DNA from: Galaxea fascicularis | Lineage: Eukaryota > Cnidaria > Anthozoa > Scleractinia > Euphylliidae | Length of the DNA: 64,000 nt | Assembly (NCBI GenBank): GCA_948470475.1 | Contig: OX419337.1 | Location: forward strand, 21,989,806 to 22,053,805 | Direction: 5' to 3' | Notes under the pieces: generated by a model | The model's input: the letters and a program-made list of their open reading frames with translations, nothing else | What the model was told of the DNA's origin: nothing | Databases searched by the model: none | Shown here: piece by piece, positions 12,201 to 22,960 of the stretch | Layout of the letters: every line of letters begins with the position of its first letter | Position numbering within the stretch: the first letter of the stretch is position 1 | Translations under genes and position numbers: made by a program

Positions 12201-15200
12201 GTTGAGACTGAAAGTCTACAAGAAAAAGATAAGCAACAGATACAAACAATAACTATGCCAAACTCTGAAAGCATCCCTCGCATGACTCCTATGATATTGT
12301 CCTTAAAGTGGTGCATTTTATTCTCTACAAAACCAAGTTGAACAAAGTAAATATCATCTCAACATACTTTCAAAAGTTCCTTGATAGGCCATGGTTTATC
12401 CTGCCGCTTGTTGTAGTGATTCTCATTGGAAGGAAAGCTGTCTTCATGTACAATCACCTGTGAGAATAAAAATAAAAATGGGGATAAGAAATAAGAGAAC
12501 AGGGGCTTCATAAAGGGCAAGGCACCAAGCAAAAACAAGTTGACTGGCCAGCTGTAAATAACATAGTTATGCCTGCCTGCCGTGATAATGTTGAGGTAAC
12601 TTTTTCTGACAAAGAAGTTGATTCCAAAATTGTTTGCCTACACTTGAAAAGCAATAATTATTATTATTGAAGAGCTCAGTGCAAAAGGGTATGCATGGCT
12701 GACAAACTCTCCATTTCTCAACATTTGCACTACTTTTGCACACTGACTGGTCATCACCTAAGGAATATCGAATGATATGAAGTTTGTGGCCTAGGCTAAA
12801 ATGGATCCTTCTGGTAATGAGACCTTCACTTGGGCTGTGAATTACAGGTGAAGCCTCTTGCTAAGCCCAAGTACAGCATTTCTAAAACTGGTACATGATA
12901 ATAACATGCATACGTCTGCAATCTCAAATCCATATCCTTTGTATTCGTTGGACCATTCTGTCCTCCGATAAATAGTGTCCACTCTGTCAGCAACTCCAAT
13001 CTGATCAAAACCACATAAATTAATCATTAGCCCATTTAGAACAAGAGTTAAACTTACTTAATATTTTAATAACTTGTAATGAGTTTGGGCATATTACAAT
13101 AAATTAAGTTCAGCACATGCTAAACAATCTCCCACTCATTTTTCTCCAAAAATCGTGGTAGAATTGGAAGGGGGCAACCTGCGTTCTGTTCATGGGGATT
13201 TTCCCTGAAGCTTCTTCCCCAAATTAAGTCAACACAGTGGCGGTCACAACATTGGTCAGTACCAACAGCTTCATTAAGCCTTCAATTCTTTTTTGTGAGT
13301 GTCACACAACAATCTGCTACCCAGATAGCTGAGTCAGTAAGAAGGTGCACCAGACAGCTGAGTAGAAGGTCAGTGGATTAAAATCCCAGACTGCAACTCA
13401 CAAAGTAAGTTCTTAATCCTTAAATTCTCAGGAGTGATTAACATGTAAAGTCTTACAGTTTCAATATATGATAAAGCAATACAGGTGATGAGAATAGACA
13501 AATTTATCAGGGTGTTATCTTAACATAACATCAAATTCTCCTAGTAGTTTGCAAGGAAATGTATGGTAGCCTGAAAGGAGAATTTATTGCTAATAAGATC
13601 TTGGAAGTTAAACAGTTAAAATAAGTGCTGCCGTAAGATCATGCCGGCTGTATGCTCAATGCCTGCCTCATTTCAGACAGGGGACATCATTGTGCAGTCT
13701 GATATCAAGCAGTTACCCAAGTTGTGTTTTTACTTTCACACTCTTCAACCCACACAGCTGTGAAAAAGAGTAAGGAATATAGTTTCCAGAGCTGGGGTCT
13801 GTCTTCTCACAAATCTCAGACAAGGGTGGAGTTTGGGTGGCTCCTCTGGTTGTCATTTAACCCTTTAACTCATAGAAGTGATGAGCGTGTAACTTTGCCT
13901 TACATTATCAATACAATGTCCAGCAAACAGGTGATGAGAATAGACAAACAGATCAGCCAGAGGGTGATAACTTTATATCAACTCATTGACAAGTTTTCTT
14001 AACTAATGTACAAGGGACTGCATAGCAACTAGAAAGGGGAATTAATAATCAGATCTTGGGAGTTAAAGGCTTAAAGAAGCCTTATGCATCCTTGGCATGG
14101 ATAAACCGGAGGTCCCGTCTCACAAGTCTCCACAATTAATTTCTGTGGGACGTTAAAGAACCACTAGGGGCGTAACGAACCCTGGCTGTGACCACCCCTA
14201 GTGCTGACCTTGGGTTGGTGCTTCACATAGGGATAACCTCATTGCACCTTTCCCCCTTGGACAGAATTGTCCAAGAAAAATTTGTATATATAATTTGTAT
14301 ATATATGGATAAGGAATCACAATCATCAAGTTTTTATATAAAGTAATTTTCACTATTTTTACAATAAAAAAAAAATTTATCAAAACTTTCCATGTAATTG
14401 ATGGTTTTCCTTTTGTCGTTCTGACCCATCTCTTGGAAAAACCTGTAATCAGCTACCAAAGCAAGTCTACATCTGATCAGAGTGGCCGCTGCACGTCTCT
14501 GTCGATGTGATCGCAAGTCTGGTGCTGGAAGATTTGGAAAGTACACTTCAATGAATATTAATAACACTACTAAAAGCTTAATTTCAACAACTTTTTCACC
14601 ACTGTTCTTCACGATGGTTAAAAATATTTCATTGAATTTTTAATAACATTGAAAGTGAGGTCAACTGCTGAGTTGGTTGGTTGGTCAGTTAGCCAGTATC
14701 TCAGTGAGTTGGCTAAGTCTATTCACTGTCTCATGGGCCATGGCTGATACATGACTGTCGATAACAATGTAGTTAGAAGAATTTCCATGGACCAAGACAG
14801 TGACAACTGGTGCTGAACTTCCCTAGTACCCAATGTGCTTCACAACATATCACACAGAGATTTACCTTATCAGTCTCCTGTACAACCTGGACAGGACTAC
14901 CAGACCATGGTTGTCATGGTCATTGTGTAAGGATTTTAGATCCTAATCATCACCAGGGTGGATCAATGTCAGTATCTGAGCAACCACACACCTACTGTAC
15001 CCCTCCCCTCACCCAACATTGACACTGACTTATTAACTTATAACTTTCTGGGTTAGGGGAGGGGTGGGTGTGTATTTACCCAGATACTGACAGTAGTCCA
15101 CCAGGGCTTAAATGAGGGTTAAATGAAGTTTAAGATGAGGAAATTATTTGGAAAAAAGCTTGCACCAATAGGAAACATAAGGTAAACAATTGTTCCATAA

Positions 15201-18200
15201 TAAACGACATACATTTACAGGAAAGTTGGACGACAAAGAATGGTTTCCTCACCAACATTTTCCTTGTAATAAACTGTAGAATGCTCTGAATCATGGCCAC
15301 AAAAGCTGTATTTCTTCTTCCTGAAAATACAGCCAGAATTCATAACAGATAATTATATTTTCAAGTAGAATCTAAGTTCCAAAGCCATATGTATGAAATT
15401 AATAACAATAACAACAACAATAGCCCTAACAATAATTATAATTATAGTAATAATAATAAGTGGTTAAGGGTGGTGGATTTCAATACCAATGGTGACCCGG
15501 GTTCAAATCCCTCTCTGACTGCTAGCTTGTGTTGTTCTGAGTAAGTGCCTGGTTCATCTCCTCGGTCATCCTTGTAAATAGCCAACTGGCCTTAGCCTCC
15601 TGCCAGCTGGGATTCTTAACTCTGTTGTTTATATTTGTATATTTGAAAAGCCCCTTTTGGGTAGTGGACAATTATTATTATTATTAATGTTGTTATTTAT
15701 TATTAGGGTCTGATGCATGAATGGTTGATTTCTTTTGTTTGACTAAAAAGGTCCAGTAGTGCACACTTCTGATTTAAAAAAACTGTACTGTACTACATAG
15801 AGCGTAAGAGGAAAGAGAGGACCTTTCAAGACAAAGAATCATGCTCAACAGCAAATTATTTCCGTCAGTAGATTTTACTTACTTTGGATCATCAAAAGAA
15901 TGTGTTATGTTAGACTTGACATCTGAATGGCGATATGTAATCATCTCCTGACTGTTTGACTTTGCTATATGCCGCCAAGCTGGCTGAAAAATCAAGACTT
16001 TCATCAGAGGCATTTACATGATAATTAACAACTGTACAATGTTCATTTCTGAGTGACTCATGACCACATTTACTTATTACAGGCCTGAACCAGTGCCGTG
16101 AACACTACATGTTGTCTCACCTCTATAATATAAGTATCATCTTTGGTTACTATGGAAGCTGTAAGGACTCCATGATCATTATGAATGTTAACATGAGATG
16201 ATGAGTCACCTAGAATAACAATACATTTTTATTGCCTTTGAATTGTAATAAATATGGTCAATATAACTGGTATTATACTCCACCCTACATTTGCCGACAC
16301 CTCCCATAAGCAGAGATGCCAACCTCTAGAGACTTCAAATCTGGAGATTTTTTCTTCTGTACACCCCTCCCCCACCCCCTTATCCAACCTGTCTGATCTG
16401 GCTAACACCCCCTGAAATTCCTTCCTTCCCTCCTTGACATTGACTGCCCCCTCCCCCAAGTGACATTTCTTCTTGAAAATGCGAGTTTATCTGTCAGGGA
16501 CTTTAATAACTGGGTGAATGTTCATCCACTCAGACTATCATTTCTGTAGTAGTAGTAGTAGAGAGGAAAGTCTTTGTAATATAACAATTATAACAAGTAC
16601 CGGCATGTGCAAGACGCAAGAAAATAAAGCAAAGAACCGTAACATATATTAAGCAGAAGACGTCTGGTGATTTAGATTTTTTACTTTTATCCAGGAGATT
16701 TGGTCATCCATACGGGAGAGCGGGAGATTCACTCTGCATCCAGGAGACTTCCAGATAATCCGGGAGAATTGGCATATGTGCATGAGTAAATGTATATGCA
16801 GACCTCAACTAACCACAGTCTTCACAATTTTTCCAATCCAACCCTTTAACTAAAACCTGTTGTTGTTTGATGGCTTGTATAATGGGGCACATTTAAATGT
16901 TATCTTACACTGTGGTGGGAACATACCTTCGTTGTAACCTCTATAAAAGCTCTCTTTATCTACTACAATTTCTGTCTTTTGACCATCTACTCCAACAGAA
17001 TAGGCATGGAAATTTTCACTAAACAGTTCACTATGTGGAATAAGATGAAGTTTGAAGTGCCTGCAAGATGCAAAAATGAAATTAACAGTTTACCGTCAAA
17101 CTCCTATTAAGCGGCCATCTATGTAATGGCCACCCCCTTACCTATTAGGCAACCAGTAATCAAAGTCCAGAATAGGGTTCTTTTATTGATTGTTGTCTCT
17201 ATTTAGTAGACAGCTCCAATGAGAGGCCAATGAATAGGGTTTAAACTACTAATAGTGCATTATATAAATTTACTAATTTTGGAATAAACCCCCAACCCTT
17301 TCACTAAACTCGCAAAAGCACAGGAAAAGGGAGGTATAGACATTTTCTGGAACTTGAAACTGTCCATTCTGCCAGGGCTTATTTTACTGATCACGTATTG
17401 TGTAGTTCCAGAAAAGGGAGGGGAGGGAGGGGAGGGAGGGGTCAAGAGCAATTATTTTATTGCTTCGATTTTGGTTTCATGACTGTCAAATGAAAAACAA
17501 TCTAATAGTAACTTTATTTTGCTATGATTTACTTGCCTTCCTAATGTTGTGAAGGAAACAACCTTTTCTTGTGTATTGACATCTCTTTTGTGTAAACCAT
17601 GAAAAATTTCATTTGCATGTAAAGTTTCATAGTGCTTTAGTACATCTTCTAATTTGCCTGAAAATCAAATGTAGAATAATTTATTGATTTTATGCATTTA
17701 GTTACCAAGTGGTAAAATATCAATACAGCATCGCTGAGGAGACTACAATAACAATTATTATTGCGGTGTCATATTATAATAGTGTCTTCTGAATGCTTCA
17801 TTAATTGTTAGCATTGTGCTGCACCACATCAGGTTCGCCTCAGAAATTACACTGTATCCTTTATATTTCATTTACTCTTTGAAGTGTTCAATTAACACTT
17901 AAACTTTCCACAATAGTTATGTTTTTGAGTCTTGAAAATATACTCCAATATCAACAGTGGTACAGCTAGGCCAAGTGTACTTGTACTGTTCTAGTTTGAA
18001 GTCAGTTAATAACCTTGAAGTACTAGTGTTAGCTGATCAATCTTTAAATTCAGTATTGAGTATTGTAGATTCAACGAAGAAAGATCCAGTCAGAAAATAA
18101 ACATGCTTTGGTTGCATTTCGCAGACAAAGCGACCCTTAGCTAAGAGTGAAAATTTGGCAAATCAGAACTAGTAGCGGTCCTTACTATAAAAGCAGATAT

Positions 18201-18554
18201 CACAACAACTTAAGTCACGAATCAACCTGAAGTTTGCAAGCTGAGAGACAAAAACTTCAGTAACTTTTACCTTAATTCCAAAGTTTATAGATTAAGGACT
18301 TGCATGGACATTCAATAAAACGACAACGGCTTAAATAAAAAGAAGTAAAAAGACTGTTCCAGAATAGGGCGATTGACCATTTCAATACTTCCAACTGAAC
18401 ATGTCAATTTCATACCGAATATTCTTCTGTACACACTGGAATGATGGCCGCGATTTCTCAAACATAACAACACATACTAACCTCTTTGAGCCACAGTCAC
18501 ACTAATAATAGACAAAAGGAAAATACAGCTTCCTAGATCACTAAATCCCAACAT
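2972..18554 (-). CDS. ADAM17: ADAM17/TACE-like membrane metalloprotease, 20 coding exons
   Basis: Zinc metalloprotease of the TACE family, a type I membrane sheddase that releases ectodomains of growth factors and cytokine-like ligands. Coding exons, 5' to 3': 18482-18554, 17537-17657, 16927-17060, 16121-16209, 15883-15983, 15253-15320, 14391-14524, 12914-13000, 12368-12457, 12077-12215, 11008-11115, 10252-10257, 8877-9001, 8055-8124, 7434-7563, 6837-7007, 6484-6694, 4915-5082, 4042-4095, 2972-3148. All phases agree and give 752 codons including the stop. Visible parts: signal peptide 1-22; prodomain with a cysteine-switch-like Cys180; furin site RQRR at 203-206; catalytic domain with [12 protein letters not shown] at 381-392 and a Met-turn context YIMYP; Cys-rich disintegrin and membrane-proximal domains, about 430-620; [17 protein letters not shown] membrane segment, about 653-672, very like human TACE; short basic Pro-containing tail. 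Human ADAM17 is 824 residues, with a longer tail. Odd points are a GC-AG intron 2, a non-canonical donor after exon 7 and a 6-nt exon 12. The last exon is the least certain. ADAM10 is excluded by the membrane and juxtamembrane sequence. Confidence 0.9.
3300..3530. repeat. Cluster of TTCGGA / TCGGAA motifs
   Basis: CGGAACATCTTCGGATGACA and CGGAACATCTTCGGAGATCC recur at irregular spacing. Motifs resemble, in reverse complement, the core of the element at 49.1 kb. Located in ADAM17 intron 19. Confidence 0.5.
4205..4260 (+). mobile_element. Penelope-like end remnant with degenerate hammerhead-like core
   Basis: TTGACGA (4222-4228), GGGCTAACG and GAAACG (from 4242) repeat the pattern of the 39.7-kb copy on the plus strand, with a C-to-T change in the first conserved base. 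It lies in ADAM17 intron 18. Confidence 0.4.
6167..6353. mobile_element. Palindromic MITE-like element
   Basis: Arms of about 80 bp: AAGCAATAGAAAACGTTTT ... CTATTGCTT, with inner GAGGGGTTGGGAGAATTCGA matched by TCGAGAATTCTCCCAACCCC. It lies in ADAM17 intron 17, just before exon 17 in window order. Confidence 0.7.
7045..7430. repeat. Polypurine (GGGA/GGAA) tract
   Basis: Nearly all purine on the plus strand over about 385 bp, filling ADAM17 intron 15. The pre-mRNA therefore carries a long polypyrimidine run just before exon 16. Confidence 0.85.
9290..9420. repeat. Dispersed repeat related to 17095-17240
   Basis: Both places read like TTAAGCGGCC / GGCCACCCCT, then CAATCAAAGTCC, GGGTTCTT and later CAGCC/CAGCTCC. 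Further remnants are near 9660 and 10020. Unclassified. Confidence 0.45.
10252..10257 (-). CDS. ADAM17: ADAM17 exon 12: 6-nt microexon encoding the catalytic Glu
   Basis: Exon 11 ends in CAT G (His381 plus one base) and exon 13 begins GA CAC AAT TTC. Joined directly they read HGHNFG and lack the Glu and one residue of the HExxH zinc motif. The intron between them holds AAATTG, preceded by an AG acceptor and followed by a perfect GTAAGT donor. Insertion gives [12 protein letters not shown] in frame. Upstream of the acceptor about 65 nt of the gene strand contain no other AG, and part of it is pyrimidine-rich. This is inferred from sequence; no transcript was seen. Confidence 0.82.
14085..14275 (+). 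mobile_element. SINE family C body, plus orientation, head missing
   Basis: Reverse complement of the family C body: GGAGGTCCCGTCTCACAAG, ACCACCCCTAGTGCTGACC and a tail near CCCCCTTGGACAGAATTGTC that pairs with the 53.2-kb copy. It lies in ADAM17 intron 7. Confidence 0.6.
14391..14524 (-). CDS. ADAM17: ADAM17 exon 7 (furin site to start of catalytic domain) with a GA donor
   Basis: The exon encodes RSHRQRR (prodomain cleavage) followed by [14 protein letters not shown] and KTINYM, matching the start of the TACE catalytic domain. Exon 8 continues with [12 protein letters not shown] without gap in the family alignment. The coding part must therefore end at ATG (14391). The next bases on the gene strand are GAAAGT rather than GTAAGT, so the donor differs from consensus by one base. 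This could be a rare GA-AG intron, an allele or a base error. Confidence 0.75.
15459..15690 (+). mobile_element. tRNA-Leu-like SINE, 5'-truncated copy
   Basis: Same body as 39140-39385 (CTCGGTCATCCTTGTAAATA; AAAAGCCCCTTTTGGGTAGT) and the same box B at 15500-15510, but the first part of the head is lost. It lies in ADAM17 intron 5, opposite to the gene, and is followed by an ATT microsatellite. Confidence 0.7.
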
Positions 18555-19324
18555 TATGAGAGCTGTTTACGAGAGGAGTTTTCTCCTTCACTTTCACAGC
18601 CTTTCCGGTAAACTTTTTCCCAGACCTCCAGCCGTTTTTTGTGACGGCACAGGACACCCATGTTCACGCAGATTTCCCTGGTTGTTCTATATTTATAACC
18701 CCCTGTAAGCTGACGTCTCGCACGCAGGGGCAGGTAATTTGTTGAAACTCCATGAACTAAAATAAACCCCTTTCATTAACGCGGACAGAACTCTTGATGT
18801 TCCAGGTGCCAGCTGCTGAATATTCACTTCTACTGACACACCCTATCTCATGTCGTACGCTTGGTGCAGAGTCTGTCCAGCCACACGTCTGTCCCTTTTG
18901 CATGAGACTGTAACCTTGTCGAGATGGCGAGGCTTTATTCCTACTGGTCTGACTGGTAAGACCAGCTTTTCTATAAAAGATGAAGGGGAGTTCCAAACAA
19001 AGCCGGGTTTGAGGTCACGTAGTTCGCACTGACGCAACTCACTCCGATAAATCTCAATTTTGGTCACTAAGATGCCAGCAATAAAAGCTAGCAATCCTGG
19101 GCATTGAAAAGCGTCGCAAAGAACCCTACAGACACATAGCTTTACCACCCTGGGGACTTACAGGAGGGAAATGACGATGATGGTGATAATGATGGTAACT
19201 ATTATCTTAGTCGTAGCCTTAGTGAAGGTTCCAGCAACTAGCCTGACTTTTGGCTGTGTGTGTTTTTGTGGTCTCATTCGCATAAAAGCCCTTCAAGCCA
19301 ATCCAGTCAGGCCGACCATAAGCT
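18555..19324. other. ADAM17 5' flank
   Basis: Expected promoter and 5' UTR of ADAM17. No TATA element or start site could be assigned. An open stretch around 18850-19030 on both strands (FIPTGLTGKTSFSIKDEG on plus) was not identified. Confidence 0.4.
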
Positions 19325-19600
19325 GGTAGGAAGTCAGCACTAGGGGTGGTCTCAGCCAGGGTTCGTAACGTCTCTAGTGGTTCTTTAAAAATCACAATCA
19401 GTTGTGAAAGGGTTGTGAGACGGGACCTCCGATTTATCGTCCTTATCCGAGAAGACTAGAAGGTCTAACTATTTGCAGATGTCACTGCAAAGGAAGCTCT
19501 TTCTTCTCAGTTATTTAAAGACCCTTTGTGTTCTGGCCGAGACGTCAACCCACGACCTCCCGCACAGTAGTCCGGCACTCTACCAACTGAGCCACCCGGA
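19325..19600 (-). mobile_element. tRNA-headed SINE, family C, minus orientation
   Basis: The minus-strand head reads CCGGGTGGCTCAGTTGGTAG (box A), with a box B-like region near 19550. The body includes GAGACGGGACCTCCGATTTA and AGCACTAGGGGTGGTC (plus-strand sense). The family recurs at 14085-14275 and 53250-53560. Confidence 0.65.
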
Positions 19601-19603
19601 TGA

Positions 19604-19925
19604 TTGATGATGAATGACGATGATCGTGATGATCATGAGGAGGAGGAGGAGGAGGAGGAGGATAAGGGTGAGGATGGAGCTAGATAGGAATGATGATGAG
19701 GATGATAATGATGATGATAATGTTGAGGAGGAGGAGGAGGGTGATGATAAGGGTGAGGTTGTAGCTAGATGGGAATGATGATGAGAATGATAATGATGAT
19801 GATGAGGAGGAGGAGGAGGATAAATGTGAGGATGAAGATGGGAATGATGATGGAGAAGATAATGATAATGATGATGATGAGGGAGTGGATGTTGGGGATG
19901 ACGATGACGATGATGAAAATAGGTC
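19604..19925. repeat. GAT/GAGGAG-rich microsatellite
   Basis: Degenerate GATGATGA and GAGGAGGAG runs, with a partial internal duplication around GATAAGGGTGAGG. The array resumes at 20040-20066 and 22184-22310, on both sides of the 2.1-kb element. Confidence 0.8.
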
Positions 19926-20280
19926 CGCAATGCGTACATGTGTGGCTTACTAGACCACGTGACAGGCGCTCGACCCTCATGGACAAATAAATAAATCTGA
20001 TTGTGCCATAATGTGGCTACACACTTCGTGTAAGCCACACAATGATGACGATGAAGAGGAGGAGGATTAGTCCTGTCCCGGTTGTGCTCGGCAACTTTTG
20101 AGCAACTTTTAGCGTTTGACATCTAATGATAAAAATAAGCGAAAGAAGTTTTACACAACGTTTCGATGACTCCATGCCATCATTTTCAAGTGAACAGAGA
20201 ATAAAATTTGACAACTTAATATATACCGTGCGAGGCGATAAAATGTAAAATATGCATGTAAAAAGTGACAAATTTAAATC

Positions 20281-20456
20281 AATAGGCCATTTCCGAGTTC
20301 ATGTCTGCCTCCTCTTCAAAGCAAGTCTAAGTCGAAGTTTTTGTGATGGTAATTAGTTTACTTTACATATGAATGAAAACTAATTTTCATAACAAAAACT
20401 TCGCACTTAGACTCGCTTTCAAGAGGAGGCAGACATGAACTCGGAAATGGCCTATT
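20281..20456. mobile_element. MITE with long inverted arms (AATAGGCC family), copy 1
   Basis: About 80-bp inverted arms start AATAGGCCATTTCCGAGTTC and end GGAAATGGCCTATT. It is inserted between the coding part and the 3' end of the Penelope-like fragment. It is nearly the same as the copy at 36945-37123. Confidence 0.8.
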
Positions 20457-20761
20457 GAAATAAATAGTTTTGCGCGCATGCATATGGAGTCTGATTGTGT
20501 GTTCAAGCACGGCCTTATCTTCTCTGTGAATAACATTTCATAAATCAGACAGTCCAATTTTCCGTTGCACTTCTTTAAAACGGAAAAGTTGTTGGTAAGG
20601 TCGCCGATGTTTTCAAGACCGTGGTCGATCTTTAAGCGCTTGCCGATTGCTGAATAACGATGTTCGTCAATACACTGGTGTAGGTGTCGGTTGGTGTAGC
20701 CGACATACTCTGCATCACACATCTCAAGCATGTTAAGGCATTGCTCAAGCCTCATTTGCAT
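20457..20761 (-). mobile_element. Penelope-like retroelement, 3' end of the coding region (GIY-YIG-type endonuclease)
   Basis: The minus-strand frame reads AEYVGYTNRHLHQCIDEHR, then SVLKKCNGKLDCLIYEML and IRPCLNTQSDSI. This is the typical C-terminal GIY-YIG-like endonuclease segment of Penelope-like elements common in corals. The upstream reverse transcriptase is absent, so the copy is 5'-truncated. Its 3' untranslated end continues at about 20130-20280, interrupted by the MITE at 20281-20456. Confidence 0.7.
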
Positions 20762-22183
20762 AAAATCTGAAAAACAGTAATTACTCTGTCAGAATTTGGT
20801 TTAATCGTTGCAGAATTGGCAGGCTAACCAATGTCGACAACCTTAATATTCTAAGACCAACAAAATCTGATAAAATGGGTCACGTGACTATAATTAATTG
20901 TTTTATTTTTTGAAAAAACAACTGAAAATGGGCCGCCGAGATGACATACAATCACTGTCAAATTTAGTATTTTTACAATTGTGATAATGGCCCCTGCAAG
21001 AATCTGTCCTGAATGGCCGACTAAAATATTAAGCTAAGAAGTTATTACGTAAAAAAGGTCACGTGACCTTCTATCTTTCCATATATAGCCTTATATAATT
21101 GAGAAGTTCATTCATTCAGGACAGAAATAGTTGCCTTAGAAAGTGGTTAAAAATTTCATATGGTTAGTTTTTCGTGATACCTCCCTATCCTTGGCCCATT
21201 TTAGAATTCATCTTAGGCCGGCTTGTGACGTCACAAGTCACGTGACCACCATAAAGACACCTTACGAAATTTAAGGATACCAAATCTTGTTTGGGGTGAG
21301 TTTCTGGCTCCCCCTGGGATAAAAACAACGTTGCTTTAGATCAAAAACATTTTTTTCTTTCTGGTGGTCTGTACTGGATATGAGCCATGCCTTAACATGC
21401 TTGAGTGCAGATCACATTTATAATTGTACACAATGCATTGTTGGCTAATTATAGGTGGTTTTGGCTCGCTCATCTTGGGGTCTCACAAATTTTGCGACTC
21501 TTGGAATCAGGTTGAAGAGTGTGATCGATTTGGCGTTTGAAGCAAGTTTTTGCGGTTTTAGCAACCTTGAACAAGTTTTGCAATTTTTGAGCAACATATA
21601 GGTTTAAAGCACATATCAAGCACGAAACTGTCACCGATTTCGTCGAAAATTTCAATTTAGGCGAATTAATTTCTTGAAGGTTTATCAACCTTTTGAAAAC
21701 ATAACCTGGATAATCGGCTAAAATGACGCACAAAAGAGACTGCCTGTTTTTTTCAGGTGACTTTCCATGAACGGAAATGGGTGGTGAGAAGCCGCCTTTA
21801 TTGTTTACTTTTTTCATGACATTTGGTTTGTGTAGTCCAGGTATAGAGTGTTACAACTGGATTCCGAATCATTTATGTTGATCAGCTGGGTTTTATTTCC
21901 GGTATCACGTATCTATCACGTTGTTGTAAACAGGTTTAATTGGACCAACAAAACTCCCTATCTAACAGATAATATCCTCTGACTGAAGATTGAAGCTTTT
22001 TTTCTTGACCGATGTTAGCGATTATTGTGATGAACGAAAAATAAAGCTTTAATTATCGTTTATATAAAAATATCAAGAAATTTAGACAGCAACTTTTTGG
22101 ATTTTTGGCAATTTTTTAGCAATGTTTTGGCATTCCACTGAGCAACTTTCAAGCATTTTACGAGCACAACCGGGACAGGCCTA

Positions 22184-22310
22184 ATGATGATGACGATAAT
22201 GATGACGATGACGATGACGGTGCTAATGACTGACAATAAATGACGATGAGGAGGAGAAGGAGGATGGTGGTGGTAACGATGACAATGGCGATGGCGATGA
22301 TCCTGATGAC
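22184..22310. repeat. GATGAC microsatellite, right-hand continuation
   Basis: GATGATGACGATAATGATGA and related runs directly abut the right end of the 2.1-kb element. This matches its left flank. Confidence 0.75.
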
Positions 22311-22499
22311 GAATTCCAAATGTTAGACGTTTTTGAAAGAAAAAACAGAATGCACGATTCCACTGAGAATTAGGATTTTACTTAATTAATTCAAGAGCAC
22401 AACGTATATACTGTCCTTTGTAAAACAGACGTATTTCAGACTTTTTAAATAATTCTTCAGATTAAGTTGTTTACCTTAAATTATTTCTAGCATTAAATC

Positions 22500-22960
22500 T
22501 CATACATCACGTGATTGAAAACGTATTCCAGGGGCACCCAACGGAGGTGTTCCGCCAAATAGGTGTTCCGCAGGGGATGCATGTCCTGGCTGGAAAACTG
22601 AACTATCGTGAAGTTGCTGGGAAAAAGCGGGGGTACGTGCTAGCTGGAAAAGAAGCATTGGAAAGTTGTTGGGAAAAAAAGGCGCGTCTGTCCTCGGAAG
22701 AATGCTTTGGTGACGTGACTTCACTCCCCCCACCTTCCAAGTGAAGGCTACATTTGACTGAGGCCTGTTGCCACGCCCATATTGTGGCGTACGATGTATG
22801 AATCGAAATTGTCCCTCTTTTTCTTGCTGGCTGGGGAACTTCCGCCCGTCCCTGCTGGCAAACGGAATTTTTTGGTTTGTTCTTGCTGGGAGTGCGGAAC
22901 AGATAAAAATTTCCCAGCAGGTGGAGAAATTGCTCCAAGAAGGCTAATTTTTGTGTTATT
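22500..22960. repeat. Region of repeated CTGG(G)AAA motifs
   Basis: GCTGGAAAA, GCTGGGAAAA and TTGCTGGG/CCCAGCA motifs recur on both strands across 460 bp. Open frames of 66-111 codons here run in several frames on both strands and look repeat-derived. No family recognised. Confidence 0.4.

Larger units (their letters stand above)
20067..22184. mobile_element. 2.1-kb terminal-inverted-repeat element inserted in GAT-rich microsatellite
   Basis: The left end TTAGTCCTGTCCCGGTTGTG and the right end, read in reverse complement as TTAGGCCTGTCCCGGTTGTG, form inverted repeats of about 24 bp or more. GATGATGAC-type repeat lies directly on both sides. The interior contains repeated GCAACTTTT-like motifs near both ends, the Penelope-like fragment and a MITE. 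No transposase frame was recognised, so it is probably non-autonomous. Confidence 0.6.

Noticed and set aside
12014..12341. 100-codon frames on both strands
   Set aside because: They are out-of-frame shadows over ADAM17 exon 10, which reads [13 protein letters not shown] in another frame.
19765..20122. His/Ser-rich 180-codon frame and Met-rich frame
   Set aside because: GAT/GAG microsatellite read in different frames.
22500..22938. 77-111 codon frames on both strands
   Set aside because: Overlapping open frames on opposite strands in a motif-repeat region without domains or splice context.
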